This document shows, one piece after another, positions 51,661 to 62,745 of a stretch of 64,000 nucleotides of DNA. The stretch's first letter is position 1. The number at the start of each line of letters is the position of its first letter. Source of the stretch: Acanthochromis polyacanthus (Eukaryota; Chordata; Actinopteri; Pomacentridae). The stretch is taken from positions 2,248,149 through 2,312,148 of the forward strand of contig NC_067123.1 in the NCBI RefSeq assembly GCF_021347895.1. Reading direction: 5' to 3'. The translations under genes and the position numbers were made by a program. Below the pieces are notes generated by a model. The model was not told the DNA's origin. It saw nothing but the letters and a program-made list of their open reading frames with translations, and searched no databases.

Positions 51661-52629
51661 GATGTAGAAAATGGTCCATGTGGGTCTTAAACACATATGT
51701 AGTAAATATAAAACTGATTTCCACCTGTATTTATGCTGCAGCTGGCATTGTGTCACTATTTAATCTGTGAAACTGTCATATTTTGTAAATTCATCAGAAG
51801 TTTGCTTGACAGAGTAGTTCTCAAATAAATGTAGTAAAAAGTGCATGATTTTCCCTGCAGGAGAAGTACACAGTGGTTCAATAGTACCTCAAATATTTGT
51901 TGAAGTAAAGTTAGAGAGTACACATTAGGAAATCCTCCACTATATGCAAACAGTTGAGCGTCTCTGTAAGCGTCTGTTGGTTTAACGAAGGTTTCTGAAG
52001 AATCAACAACCAAACGTATTTTCCAGCATGAAACCACATTTTAGAGTCTTCAGCTCAGAAACCCACATTCTGCTGCTGTTCTCCTGAACCAGGAAGAACC
52101 TGCAGCTGTCAGATGACCCAGTTTGAGGCCCTCAGCTTCCAGGATTTGCATGAAGCTGCGTTTTCTCAGCGCTGTGGTTGCTTCATGTCTGTTTGCACAG
52201 CGAGCTCGTTGGGCTGCTGGAGGGGAAAACCTCTGGCAGTCAGTTGTAGAAGCGGATTTCCAGCAAAGAGCTTCTGCTGTACTTTCCCTGCTGGAGGTGC
52301 AAATTCATGTTCAGATACGATTTAATGACAGGAGGCCATAACCACAGACAAAAACACTTAAATACCGACATTAAACACAACCTTTAAACTAACTAATGGC
52401 TGCCAAAGGAGGACAATAAACTATGAAAGTAGGTCAGTAGATGCTGCATTTACCAAACATCAGAGTGCAGGAAAATCAAACTAAATGTGATGTAGGAATG
52501 TATTTAAATGCAGAAGTAATTTGCCCTCGTATTATGATATTTCTGTTAGACTGCCACCAGTAATGGACCATTATTAGATGTATAACTTATATTTAAGATA
52601 ACATATGAAAATATAGTCCTTTAATTCTG
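51661..52629. other. no gene recognised
   Basis: Only chance open stretches on either strand, with no repeat termini seen. Confidence 0.45.
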
Positions 52630-52855
52630 ATCAATATTGATTCATTTTGGCCAAAACTTTCTACCACCAGATGACTGTCACTCACCTGTTCCTGTCAGGA
52701 ATCATCCTCAGACCTCCAGGGACCTTAAAAATGAGTGGACACTGTGGAGAAATGGGACTTGTTCAGCAAAGACAGTTGGAAAGCGACTTGTTGAAGCTGG
52801 TCTGAAGTCACACAGGGCAGGAAGAAGCTCTTCGTCAAGGAAAGGCAGAAGAAAG
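52630..52855 (+). pseudogene. Tc1-like transposase, N-terminal part
   Basis: Translates to NEWTLWRNGTCSAKTVGKRL and VEAGLKSHRAG, then (other frame) GRKKLFVKERQKK. This is the helix-turn-helix end of a fish Tc1 transposase. It stops at 52855, where the 9.3-kb element begins. The rest of the gene resumes at 62154 on the same strand. Confidence 0.8.
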
Positions 52856-53159
52856 CAAAAGCATCTGGCTGCAGACCTCCACTGTGAGGTCGCTTCCGGT
52901 GCAGGCTCCACTGTCAGGACGGGAAATGCACGGGATGCATTACAAAATAAAATCGAAATAAAATCGTGTAGGGACTTCCGGTGGAATTGATTTTCGTGCT
53001 AATGCATTAATTAGTTAATAATAGAACATAAAATCTATTAATCCCTTGTCTATATTATATATCGTTTTTATTTATATATTAAACTTCTGTTTTGTCGTTT
53101 TTGTTCTGTGTTTTCCTTTTATGTTACACATTAGCCCCACCGTACAGCGAATACAAGCG

Positions 53160-53300
53160 GCCAAAATGAGTTTCCTCCGCAGGCAGGCAGGGCTCAGCCT
53201 TGGAGACAGGATGAGGAGCTACCCTGGCTGCGGACTCACAGTGGAGGTCTGCAGCCGACCCGACTCCGGATAAGCGGAAGAAAATGAATGGATCGATGAG
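53160..53300 (+). mobile_element. LINE-related 3' fragment
   Basis: atgagtttcctccgcagg, then cttggagacaggatgaggag, ends in ccggataagcggaagaaaat. This is a frequent fish retroelement tail. It also contains a ctcacagtggaggtctgcag phrase identical to part of the 9.3-kb element's terminus. Confidence 0.5.
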
Positions 53301-54180
53301 CCCCACCGTGACTTTTTATGCCTGTGAAGCACACATTTATATTCTGCCAGTAACCGTATCAAGAGTATATTGAGAATTTATAATTACTCCGCCAAGGAAC
53401 GCGGTGGAGTTATGTGACGATCGGCGTACGTTTGTTCTGTGAATCCGGCTGTTGGCAACACTACTCAAAAAGGCAATAACAGATATGGATGAAATGTTCA
53501 GGGAAGGTCAGAAATGACACAAGGACCACCTCATTAGATTTTGCCAGTAATGCGGCTTATTGTCTGGATCCACAGATTTGTTAAACATTTCCCATAGCGA
53601 GACAGCGGCAGGCACGGTGTCGCTGTAACTATGACAACAAGCAAACGCTTTTTCAGTTGCCTGCATCAATTCATGCCGCCCGCTGCATATTTAATGAAAT
53701 AAATTATTAGTTAATAAACAAATGCTGCATTTATATAAAAAACGCTACATTTCTGACAATGCCATGTGGGGGAATGAACAGCCTTGAAGGAGTACTGCGC
53801 TCTCTGAGTGCTTTTCTGGTTCTTTTTATTTGGACAAGTGAAGCATTAGCATTTGTCTTTTTCAAAACACTTCTCATTAATGATTGCCATGTACATAGAG
53901 CAATATACACCGTTTTGTGTAATATTACAGCTTAGGTCATTACGGAAAACATAAACGTGGGTGACTTGGGGCTCAAGTGTCTATTTGTAGCCTATAAACC
54001 CGAGGAACTTTTGTCTATGCTAATTATGTTCTTGTGCTGCTGGAGCACCTAAATACCACCAACTACTACCCAAACTCTTGAGATCTACAGTGTAGTTCAA
54101 GTGAATTATTAAGTGCTCAATGAGAAAACAAAACATGAACACACAAAGTCACAACATGATCAAATGTTCTGCTATCCTTC
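53301..54180. other. interior of the 9.3-kb element, no gene seen
   Basis: Includes a phrase, ccaaggaacgcggtggagtt, typical of a dispersed fish repeat. No coding exon could be built. Confidence 0.4.
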
Positions 54181-54182
54181 AA

Positions 54183-55363
54183 TTATTCATCTTTGTGACA
54201 TTCACAATATGCCAAATAATTGTTTTCGTCCACTACTATGTCACAAAATGTCCACATGTCCTCAGTGTTGTAGAATGTGAATTTGAAGACCTCCAGGATT
54301 TCTTCCCTTTCCTGCTCATCCATGTCTTTTATCCTGCAGAGCAGCCTCAGCCTGTTCCTCCTCCCCCATGTGTAGAACATCAGGCAGGTCCACTCTGGCA
54401 GAGAAGAGTGTCTTATTGGCCTCAACTCACTCTGCTGCATGTCTGCAATCATGCAGAATACGCACTTCAACCGAGTCCTATAGAAAAGACAGAAATAAAA
54501 AAAGTCTTTCTGTACCATAACTGCTGCACCAACAGTATCTGACCAATAGATACTGTGAGAAGAGCCTACCCCTTCCACTGGTGTGCTCACATCAGCTGGT
54601 CTGACTGAAACCTCAGCTTGCTGCTTTTCTTCCTGAAAATAAAAAAGATAAGTAAAAAGATCAGTTGTAATATTCAAGCCTAACCTCCAAAAAGAAGAAA
54701 AAGAAAAGATCCCATTAGGACCCGTTCAAGTAGTCCACCCTGACATATTAGTCAGCTCAACAAATGTTAATTTTCAATCCAATCATGCATTATCTAGACA
54801 CTGTTTATTTTTAGAGACAGCAGGTGTGACCTTAACTCATGAATGGCATATTCTTTAAAGACAGTCCACAATTGGAGTACAATTTGAAAAAAAAGACTGT
54901 TGAAAAAATAGGGAAATAGAAATGCTGGTTTCCAACCTGAAACAAAAGAAAAACTGAAATGGGACTAAAACAAAATTAAAATCTTACCGTAGTAATGTCA
55001 TCCACCCTTCTTTTCTTCAGCCTAAACACTGGTGACACCTCACCTCGCAGGAGGGCTTTTGATGTATCTGTCCAGATCTTCTTATCTAAAAGCAAGTCAA
55101 GAAAATGTTTAGATTAGACAATGACAAACAAGTCACATGACACAATTGTGTGCATGTGCGTATAACTTTAATCTAAAATGCAATGACATTACCTTCAAAT
55201 GTAATGGTATTTTTAGGTGGACCTCCAAATGTCGCTGAAGCTTCGACGGGATGCTTGGTTTAAACATGCCTTTGGGGCAAAGGGGGCAGTGAAACAAACT
55301 GCAGCATGTTGTGCAGCGTTCTACTGCAGGCTTTCCGACTGACTTCAACATTGAATGGTGCAT
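54183..55363 (-). pseudogene. multi-exon zinc-finger-like gene remnant inside the 9.3-kb element
   Basis: Exon 55363-55193 starts with ATG right after a cag acceptor and reads ERCTTCCSLFHCPLCPK, then LQRHLEVHLK, a Cys/His finger-like motif. It ends GAAG|gtaatg. The reading frame shifts near its end: the +1 frame gives NTITFEG, as if one A were lost from an A-run. That corrected phase fits the next exon (55085-54977: KKIWTDTSKALLRGEV, then SPVFRLKKRRVDDITT). Then comes 54634-54572 (EEKQQAEVSVRPADVSTP), then a last exon from about 54477 whose correct frame is unclear; one frame is open to 54183 (MDEQEREEILEVFKF, then CECHKDE). Upstream exons may lie beyond the nested transposon. Either a transposon-borne gene or a captured host gene; function not assigned. 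Confidence 0.5.
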
Positions 55364-55514
55364 CTGAAAAGGATATAAAATTGTGTTATGTGTTTGAATT
55401 ACAGTACATGAACTTTATTTCAAATAAATTTATCTTTGCTTACAGTTAAAATGTGAAAAAAAACTTAATTTCTACATACATTTCTAAGCCTCATTTACAC
55501 TGCAGGTCTTTTTG

Positions 55515-55629
55515 CCTAATACTGACTTGATGTACAGCCATGGCCATAAGTTTGGACACAAGTACCATGACGCATGTGAATCTTAGAAAATACCACAAAA
55601 TACTGAAGTGTTTGGGTGATAATACACAA
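55515..55629. repeat. 115-bp direct repeat, left copy (LINE target duplication)
   Basis: By eye identical to 60567-60681. The first 20 bases (to 55534) belong to the 9.3-kb element and the TA; the rest is the left end of the nested TA-flanked transposon. It therefore cannot be part of the LINE. Confidence 0.93.
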
Positions 55630-56356
55630 TTTCAATTCAATTCAATTCAATTTTATTTATATAGCGTCAATTACAGTCAAATCGTCTCAAGACGCTTTAC
55701 AGAACCCATATGCCTGACCCCCAGAGCAAGCCCAAAGGAGACAGTGGCAAGGAAAAACACCCTTTTAACAGGGAAGAAACCTCGAGCAGAACCCGGCTCT
55801 AAATAGGGGGGACCCATCTGCCTGCTGGCCGGGCGGGTTGAGAAGGACAGAAGAGGGCAAGGGGGAGGGATGGGAGAAGAAGGAGGGGTGAGAAAGCAAG
55901 GAAAACACAACACACATTTGAATACATGCATGACAGGATATGTGACACAGACAAAGTATAAGCTAACATTGAAAACTGACTCATAGTTTACTCTTATGAT
56001 GTACGGCTCTGACATTAAACATACTCCATATATAGCTAGCAGTAAAATTCAAACAGTATGTAAGTTAGCATAACAGTATATTGAAGGCGATGCAGAGTTG
56101 ACTCGTGGAAAAAGGGAATTGGAAGCAGAGGGCTGGTGGAAGGTCAGTAGCAGCATCCCACAGTGGACATGGTGGAGACTGGACCAGCTGGTGGAACATC
56201 GACCGCAGATCTGAAGCATCCAGCTCTGGGACCAGGGACACTCTGAGAAATAGCACAGGGGGAAACAGAGTGAATGTACTGCAATAACGGTATACATATT
56301 AAATGTAAAGGTAGATAGAGAAGGGCTCAGTGCGTCAAGAAAAGTCCCCCAGCAGC

Positions 56357-59300
56357 CTATAGGCCTATAGCAGCATGACTAGAGGCAGAACGAAGGGACG
56401 ACCAAGAGGGAGTCAGCTGTGCAATGAAGACACAAGCCGAACCTCTGTGGGTCACCCAGTCAGCCCCAACTATAAGATTTGTCAAAAAGGAACGTTTTAA
56501 GCCTGGTCTTAAAAATAGAGAGGGTGTCTGCCTCCCGAACCCAAACTGGGAGCAGGTTCCACAGGAGAGGAGCTGATAACTGAAGGCTCTGCCTCCCATT
56601 CTACTTTTAGAAATTCTAGGAACAACAAGTAAGCCTGCAGCTTGAGAGCCAAGAGTTCTACTAGGATAATAAGGTACTATCAGATCTTTAAGATATGATG
56701 GAGATTGGTTATTAAGAGCTTTATATGTCAGAAGAAGGATTTTAAATTCTATTCTGGATTTAACAGGAAGCCAGTGAAGAGAAGCAAGTATAGGGGAAAT
56801 ATGATCTCTTTTGCTAACTCCTGTCAGTACTCTCGCAGCAGCGTTTTGGATCAACTGTAGATGTTTGAGAGAGCTATTTGGACAACCCGATAATAAGGAA
56901 TTGCAATAGTCAAGCCTGGAAGTAACAAAAGCATGAACTAATTTTTCTGCATCACTCTGAGACAGAATGTTCCTGATTTTTACAATATTACGCAGGTGAA
57001 AAAAGGAAGTCCTACAGACTTGCTTTGTGTGTGAGTTAAAGGACATGTCCTGGTCAAAAATAACTCCAAGATTCCTCACAGTAGTACTGGAGGCCAATGT
57101 GATGCCATCCAGAGTAACTATTTGCTTTGAAAGTGAGTTTCTAAGATGTTTGGGGCCAAATACAATGACTTCAGTTTTGTCTGAATTTAGCAGTAGGAAG
57201 TTAAAAGTCATCCAGGTTTTAATGTCCTTAAGACAATCTTGCAGTCTAGCTAACTGATCAGTTTCATCTGGCTTCATAGATAAATACAATTGTGTGTCAT
57301 CTGCATAACAATGGAAGTTAATACAATGCTTCCTAATAATATTGCCTAAAGGAAGCATGTATAATGTGAAAAGTATCGGTCCTAAGACAGAACCCTGAGG
57401 AACTCCGTGATTAACTTTAGTCTGCTCAGAAGAGTTATTGTTGACATGCACAAACTGGAACCTATCTGATAAGTAGGATTTAAACCAATCCAGTGCTGTC
57501 CCTTTAATGCCAATTGAATATTCTAGACGCTGTAATAAAATGTTGTGGTCGATTGTGTCAAACGCTGCACTAAGATCTAACAAAACAAGTATAGAGACTA
57601 GTCCATTATCTGATGCTATGAGAAGGTCATTAGTAACTTTCACTAGAGCTGTTTCTGTGCTATGATGCACTCTGAAGCCTGACTGAAACATTTCAAACAA
57701 ATTATTCCTCTGTAGGTGTTCACACAATTGATTTGCAACTGTTCTTTCCAGAATTTTAGAGAGAAATGGTAGGTTGGATATCGGTCTATAGTTAGCTAAC
57801 ACATCTGGATCTAAAGTGGGCTTTTTAAGCAAAGGTTTGATGACAGCAACCTTAAAAGCCTGTGGTACATAGCCTGTTACTAGAGAGAGATTAATCAGAT
57901 CTAACATTGAAGAATTAATTAAAGGTAAAATCTCCTTGAAGAGTCTAGTTGGGATAGGATCTAAAAGACATGTTGATGGTTTGGATGTAGAAACTGTTGA
58001 AATTAGTTCAGAGAGACATATAGGAGTGAAGAATTCTAAAGATTCATCAGGTCTAACAGCCAATTCAAAAGCATCTGTGACATTTGTAGGAAGGGCCAGA
58101 TTAATTTTATCTCTAATCAGAACTATTTTATGCGTAAAGAAGCTCATGAAGTCGTTACTGGTTAAAACTAAAGGAATACAAGGTTCAACAGAGCTCTGAC
58201 TCTTTGTCAGCCTGGCTACAGTGCTAAAGAGAAACCTAGGGTTGTTCTTGTTCTCATCTATTAAAGATGAATAATAAGTTGTCCTGGCATTATGAAGAGC
58301 TTTTTTATAGATTACTAGACTATTTTTCCAAGCCACATACACTACCTCTGAATTAGTGGAATACCACTTTCTTTCCAGCTTTCGGGATGCCTGCTTTAAA
58401 GTCCGCAGCTGGGAATTATACCAAGGAGCAAGTCTTCTCTGAGATATAACTTTCTTTTTTACAGGTGCAACACTATCAAGAGTTGTACGCAGTGAGGCTG
58501 AAGCATTATTAACATAATAATCCACTTCTGTGGGGGTAAAATAATAATATTTGCCTTCTGATTTATCAGTAAATGTTGCTGAAGTAAACAGTGAGGGTAT
58601 TATTTCCTTAAATTTAGATACTGAATTGTCAGACAAACACCTACTGTAATGATATTTGTTCTCAGCTGCTAAACAATCCTTTACTTTAAATTGAAATGTT
58701 ATCATAAAATGGTCAGAAAGAAGAGGGTTCTGGGGAAATACTGTTAACTCTTCAATTTCTAAGCCATAAGTCAGGACAAGGTCAAGAGTGTGATTAAAAC
58801 TATGAGTTGGTTTATTTACATGTTGAGAAAACCCAATTGAGTCTAATAATGAATTAAAAGCTGTTGTAAGGCTGTCGCTGTCTACGTCAACATGAATGTT
58901 AAAGTCACCCACAATAATAACTTTGTCTGAACTGAGCACTAATTCAGATAAAAAGTCTGAGAATTGAGATAAAAACTCAGAATAAGGAGCAGGAGGACGA
59001 TATATAACAACAAATAAAACTGGTTTCTGAGCTTTCAAATTTGGATGAGAGAGACTAAGAGTGAGATTTTCAAATGAGCTGTAATCAGGTTTAGGCCTCT
59101 GGTTCAATTTTAAACTAGAATGGTAGATTGCTGCTACTCCTCCTCCTCGGCCTGTGATTCGAGGAATATGACAGTTAATATGACTAGGGGGAGTTGATTC
59201 GTTTAGGCTAACAAATTCTTCCTGCTGCAACCAGGTTTCAGTCAAACAGAACAAATCAATCTGGTGATCAGTTATCAACTCATTTACTAGCAGAGATTTA

Positions 59301-59557
59301 GACAAGAGAGATCTAATATTTAACAGACCACATTTAATTTTCCTGTCTCTTTGCTCTGTTGAAATAGAGGTATTAATTTTTATTAAATTTTTGTGGTTAC
59401 TATTTCTTTTGTATATTTTTGATTTGATTAATTTATTGAATTTTGGTGGTCGGGGGACAGACACAGTCTCAATAAAATTAACTGAATTAACTGAATTACT
59501 GGAGGGTGACAGCTGTGAGGAAACTGCAGAGAGGTGTGTAAGACTACAGCTCTGCAT
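56357..59557 (-). CDS. L2 LINE ORF2: endonuclease-reverse transcriptase, 1,066 aa
   Basis: The APE-type endonuclease begins near residue 77 ([20 protein letters not shown] with Glu107, [11 protein letters not shown] near 215, [10 protein letters not shown] near 280). The reverse transcriptase follows with [42 protein letters not shown] and the catalytic [10 protein letters not shown] near residue 750. The C-terminal segment has [12 protein letters not shown] and [17 protein letters not shown], as usual for L2-clade elements. It nicks target DNA and reverse-transcribes its own RNA at the nick. Length and motifs look complete. Confidence 0.95.
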   Translation of the reverse strand: MQSCSLTHLSAVSSQLSPSSNSVNSVNFIETVSVPRPPKFNKLIKSKIYKRNSNHKNLIKINTSISTEQRDRKIKCGLLNIRSLLSKSLLVNELITDHQIDLFCLTETWLQQEEFVSLNESTPPSHINCHIPRITGRGGGVAAIYHSSLKLNQRPKPDYSSFENLTLSLSHPNLKAQKPVLFVVIYRPPAPYSEFLSQFSDFLSELVLSSDKVIIVGDFNIHVDVDSDSLTTAFNSLLDSIGFSQHVNKPTHSFNHTLDLVLTYGLEIEELTVFPQNPLLSDHFMITFQFKVKDCLAAENKYHYSRCLSDNSVSKFKEIIPSLFTSATFTDKSEGKYYYFTPTEVDYYVNNASASLRTTLDSVAPVKKKVISQRRLAPWYNSQLRTLKQASRKLERKWYSTNSEVVYVAWKNSLVIYKKALHNARTTYYSSLIDENKNNPRFLFSTVARLTKSQSSVEPCIPLVLTSNDFMSFFTHKIVLIRDKINLALPTNVTDAFELAVRPDESLEFFTPICLSELISTVSTSKPSTCLLDPIPTRLFKEILPLINSSMLDLINLSLVTGYVPQAFKVAVIKPLLKKPTLDPDVLANYRPISNLPFLSKILERTVANQLCEHLQRNNLFEMFQSGFRVHHSTETALVKVTNDLLIASDNGLVSILVLLDLSAAFDTIDHNILLQRLEYSIGIKGTALDWFKSYLSDRFQFVHVNNNSSEQTKVNHGVPQGSVLGPILFTLYMLPLGNIIRKHCINFHCYADDTQLYLSMKPDETDQLARLQDCLKDIKTWMTFNFLLLNSDKTEVIVFGPKHLRNSLSKQIVTLDGITLASSTTVRNLGVIFDQDMSFNSHTKQVCRTSFFHLRNIVKIRNILSQSDAEKLVHAFVTSRLDYCNSLLSGCPNSSLKHLQLIQNAAARVLTGVSKRDHISPILASLHWLPVKSRIEFKILLLTYKALNNQSPSYLKDLIVPYYPSRTLGSQAAGLLVVPRISKSRMGGRAFSYQLLSCGTCSQFGFGRQTPSLFLRPGLKRSFLTNLIVGADWVTHRGSACVFIAQLTPSWSSLRSASSHAAIGL

Positions 59558-59578
59558 CCTGGTCTTAACTCTGGGTTG

Positions 59579-60469
59579 TCATGCTTTAGGAGTACTAATA
59601 AAATCAGCCATATTCCTAGAAATGAGAGCTGCACCAGCCAAAGTGGGATGGATGCCGTCTCTCCTAATCAGACCAGGTTTTCCCCAAAAAGAGCTCCAAT
59701 TATCAATAAAGCCCACGTCGTTTGATGGACACCACATAGACAACCAGCGGCGAAACGACGACATGCGGCTAAACATGTCATCGCTGGTCAGATCAGGCAA
59801 GGGTCCAGAGAAAACTACGGAGTCCGACATGGTTTTGGCGAAAGTACACACCGATGCCACGCTAATTTTGGTGACCTCCGATTGGCGTAACCGGGTGTCG
59901 TTACCGCCGACGTGAATAACAATCTTACTATATTTACGATTATCTTTAGCCAGCAGTTTCAAATTTGCTTCTATGTCGCCCGCTCTGGCCCCTGGGAGGC
60001 ATTTAACTATGGTCGCTGGTGTCGCTAGCTTCACGTTTCTGACTATGGAGCTGCCAATGATCAGAGTTGGTTTCTCAGCGGGTGTGTCGCTGAGCGGGGA
60101 AAAACGATTAGAAACATGAAGCAGTTTGTGGTGAGCCGGGACAGCAGGCTTGAGTTTAGGACTGTTTTTCCTACGAACTGTCACCCATCCACCCGGCTGT
60201 TCGGGCGCTGCTAAGGGACGGCTAACAGATGCTACACAAGCTAAGCTATTGCGGTCCGCACCGGCTAAGGGAGCCTGGCTAGCTGCTAGCGGGTTATTTT
60301 CCATGGTGCGGAGCCGCGATTCCAATTCGGAGAGCCTCGCCTCCAGAACTACAAAAAGGCTGCACTTATTACATATATCGTTATCACTAAAGGAGGCAGA
60401 GCAATAACTAAACATGTGGCACACTGAGCAGGAGAAAGAGAGAGAGGGAGAGGAAGAAGCAGAAGCCAT
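59579..60469 (-). CDS. L2 LINE ORF1: Cys-rich plus SGNH esterase-like protein, 296 aa
   Basis: The N-terminal Cys cluster (C14, C17, C23, C33, C36) may bind zinc. A short coiled-coil-like helix follows ([16 protein letters not shown], about 42-57). From about 135 an SGNH/GDSL-type hydrolase fold is suggested by GSS (139-141), GGND (188-191) and DGIHP (271-275), which carry the Ser, Gly/Asn and Asp-His blocks. Esterase-type ORF1 proteins are known in L2 and CR1 LINEs; they bind RNA or lipid and assist retrotransposition. Its stop lies 21 bases upstream of the ORF2 start. Confidence 0.9.
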   Translation of the reverse strand: MASASSSPSLSFSCSVCHMFSYCSASFSDNDICNKCSLFVVLEARLSELESRLRTMENNPLAASQAPLAGADRNSLACVASVSRPLAAPEQPGGWVTVRRKNSPKLKPAVPAHHKLLHVSNRFSPLSDTPAEKPTLIIGSSIVRNVKLATPATIVKCLPGARAGDIEANLKLLAKDNRKYSKIVIHVGGNDTRLRQSEVTKISVASVCTFAKTMSDSVVFSGPLPDLTSDDMFSRMSSFRRWLSMWCPSNDVGFIDNWSSFWGKPGLIRRDGIHPTLAGAALISRNMADFISTPKA

Positions 60470-60566
60470 GCTAACACCACAACACAGTGCTGAAACAGGA
60501 ACAGGAAATGACGCAATACGCTCACCGTAACGTCAGACGTCCAACGTCCAAAGTTGGCATCAGCAA

Positions 60567-60681
60567 CCTAATACTGACTTGATGTACAGCCATGGCCATA
60601 AGTTTGGACACAAGTACCATGACGCATGTGAATCTTAGAAAATACCACAAAATACTGAAGTGTTTGGGTGATAATACACAA
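60567..60681. repeat. 115-bp direct repeat, right copy (LINE target duplication)
   Basis: Matches 55515-55629 base for base as read. It includes a second copy of the outer end of the TA-flanked transposon plus 20 bases of its flank. Confidence 0.93.
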
Positions 60682-60761
60682 CTCCTGAGAACTATATTAA
60701 GTTTCATATTTAAAAAAACATCAAAAGAGTTTGGTGTCATTTTGTTATTCTTACTAAATTC

Positions 60762-61148
60762 CAACCTGTCCTCCAATTCATACGACCGCATCGGTCGTTT
60801 GCACCGTGCACCGGAATACGACCTATGCGGTCGTATGAACGTTTGCGCCCCTACGGGGAAAACGAACGCATTACGGGATTTAATTCGCGAAACGGCTTTT
60901 CCGTCGCAAAACGGCTTTTTTCTCACTTTCCCAACACGTTTTTAGGGTTATGGTTAAGGTTAGGGTTAGGGATAGGGACAGGGATAGTGTTAGATAAAAG
61001 TTTGTTCATGGTGACGTTTCACCTGCGACTCCAGAGTGTCGATATTTACTCAACCGCCAGAGGTCGCATAGTCAAAATGTAACACTGGGTCGTAATACGG
61101 GCGTGTACAGACGACCTATGTGGTCGTTTTTGGTTTGAGGACAGGCTC
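60762..61148. mobile_element. 387-bp hAT-like MITE with telomere-like tract
   Basis: An 8-bp duplication ctaaattc lies at 60754-60761 and 61149-61156. Inverted ends are caacctgtcctc and gagcctgtcctc (complement), imperfect beyond that. The interior has paired tacgaccgcat/atgcggtcgta phrases and a short ggttagggttaggg tract near 60957-60975. Confidence 0.65.
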
Positions 61149-61472
61149 CTAAATTCGGTTGTGAAAGTACTGCATTTTTTTGTTATTTTCTTTCATATTA
61201 TGTTTAGGGAACAAAGTTGTTCCAATTGTTGGAATTTATTGATAATATTATATCCCTTGTTGATTTGTTGACTAATTAAACTGGTGCTGTCAAAAAATAT
61301 TAGTTATGTTCTGTAATAGACATCAAAACAGACATAAGTCATGTTGTGTCCAAACTTATGGCCATGGCTGTATACATCTGATTTTTTTTTGTACCGCCTG
61401 TTTACATCTACTTATAAAAGTGACCTATATCCAATAACTGCATCATTAATTACTCCTACATGAGTTTGCAAC

Positions 61473-61516
61473 ACCCCCCCCCCCCCACACACACACACAC
61501 ACACACTCGCACACAT
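61473..61516. repeat. poly-C followed by (CA)n microsatellite
   Basis: A run of about 14 C followed by about 12 CA units, inside the 9.3-kb element. Confidence 0.95.
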
Positions 61517-62060
61517 AAAAAGTTATGTTAGGTTATGTCAGAGACAGTGGACATCTAGTTTCACTAAATGTTTAGGAGTTTTTAAGTCCTTAGCTTTTCA
61601 GTCACTGTGATTATATGGGTTCTGAAGTGGTGTTTTACTACCATCTCCCTGTGTTCTCTCTGTTATTTATGTTTATCCATGGAGATGAGAGAAAACAAAC
61701 CTTTTCATACAGTTTTTCCCTCAACTAACGTTACTTGTCTCGCTCACCATTGTCTGCCTCTCAGGTGAAAAGCTCACTACTGTCACTACTACTTCCACTG
61801 TGTGACTGGATATGCAGCGTTTTCTTTTTGTATTTCTTTTCATTTAGGCAGCGCATTAATGTATTTGCAGCTCGTTTGTGTATATGCACGTCATTTTCCC
61901 CTGTCAGCCACCGTAATTTACACTTTCTGTGGATAATAAAAATCAAGAACTCACCGTAAACGCCAAACGATACAGACGATCACTCGCTTCTTCTTTTGAT
62001 TTATTTAGCGGTTAGTAAACCAACTTCAGGTGCGTTACGGCCACCTATCGGACGCTTATG
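61517..62060. other. interior of the 9.3-kb element, right side
   Basis: The minus strand has an open stretch (61946-61761) preceded by a ttttattatccacag acceptor-like run and reading KCKLRWLTGENDVHIHKRAA. It could be an upstream exon of the remnant at 54-55 kb, but this is not established. Near 61985-62050, ttatttagcggttagtaaac resembles a common fish LINE tail. Confidence 0.35.
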
Positions 62061-62153
62061 GTTACTTCCCGTCCTGACAGTGGAGGCGTCCTGACAGTGG
62101 AAGTCTGCACCGGAAGCGACCTCACAGTGGAGGTCTGCAGCCAGATGCCTCTC

Positions 62154-62745
62154 GAAGAAAGTCCAGTTACTCTTTGCTGGGATCACAAGGATGGACTGTT
62201 GATGATTGGGCTAAGGTTCTCTTCAGGGATGGATCCAGTTTTCAGCTTATGCCCACTCCAGACAACTTCCTGGTTAGGATGAAGCCTGGAGAAGCTACAA
62301 TCCAGACTGTCTGCCCCTACAGTAAAACATGGGGGTGGATCAGTGACCATCTGGGGTAGTTTCAGTCTGGGTGAAACAGGGCAAATGAACCAGGTCATGT
62401 ACAGCACTACTCTAGAAAACAGTCTTCTTCCATCAGCTGGAAAACTCTTTCCTGCCTCCAATGACTGGATTTTCCAACAAGACAAGGTCAGTTACGGCCT
62501 GGATGGAGAACCAGAGCATTGGAACCATGCCTTGGCTGCTCAATCACCAGATCTAAATCCAACTGAAAACCTGTGGAAAATCATCAAACGCTAAATGGAG
62601 AACCACAAGCCCAAAAACAAAGCAGATTAGTTAGAATTCATGCAACAGGAATGAGCTGCTGTGACAGCAGAACAATGTCAGAAGCTGGAAGAGAGCATGA
62701 CAAGATGCATGGCTGCAGTCATCACAAACAATGCATGGTCTCAAC
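62154..62745 (+). pseudogene. Tc1-like transposase, C-terminal part
   Basis: Resumes the gene broken at 52855: KKVQLLF, then DDWAKVLFRDGSSFQLMPTP, NFLVRMKPGEA, a degraded region around the HGGG motif, SNDWIFQQD, SPDLNPTENLWKIIKR and, after stops, MTRCMAAVITNN. The frame shifts and in-frame stops show it is dead. The DDE-type residues are partly recognisable. Confidence 0.88.

Larger units (their letters stand above)
55630..60566 (-). mobile_element. full-length L2-clade LINE, both ORFs open
   Basis: The 3' end is at 55630 with an (attga)n tail on the minus strand, and the 5' end is near 60566. Order on the minus strand: about 100 bp 5'UTR, ORF1 (60469-59579), a 21-base gap, ORF2 (59557-56357), then about 725 bp 3'UTR. 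No frame break is seen. The short microsatellite tail and esterase-type ORF1 fit L2/CR1 relatives. Perfect 115-bp flanking duplications and open frames suggest a recent insertion. Confidence 0.92.
55535..61370. mobile_element. Tc1-like TA-flanked transposon, split by an L2 LINE
   Basis: Terminal inverted repeats cagccatggccataagtttg and complement (61370 inward), with TA at 55533-55534 and 61371-61372. Without the LINE and its duplication it is about 784 bp and non-autonomous. It contains a second nested element at 60762-61148. TIR and TA fit Tc1/mariner. Confidence 0.88.
52856..62153. mobile_element. 9.3-kb DNA transposon-like element, 8-bp TSD, TIRs
   Basis: The direct repeat GAAGAAAG lies at 52848-52855 and 62154-62161. 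Just inside, a 44-bp perfect inverted repeat begins gcatctggctgcagacctcc (52861) and is mirrored from 62148. It is followed by ccactgtcaggacgggaa on both sides, with one extra internal repeat on the right. The outermost five bases match poorly (caaaa versus gagag). Removing the interval rejoins the two halves of a Tc1 transposase frame (QKK to KKVQLLF), an independent proof of insertion. About 3.5 kb remains after subtracting the nested 55535-61370 transposon. Minus-strand exon remnants (54.4-55.4 kb) may belong to its gene. The 8-bp duplication fits hAT or KDZ/Zisupton-like groups; the family is unknown. Confidence 0.82.

Noticed and set aside
60592..60945. 117-residue frame at the right LINE junction
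   Set aside because: It spans the target duplication and a hAT-like MITE and is not conserved coding.
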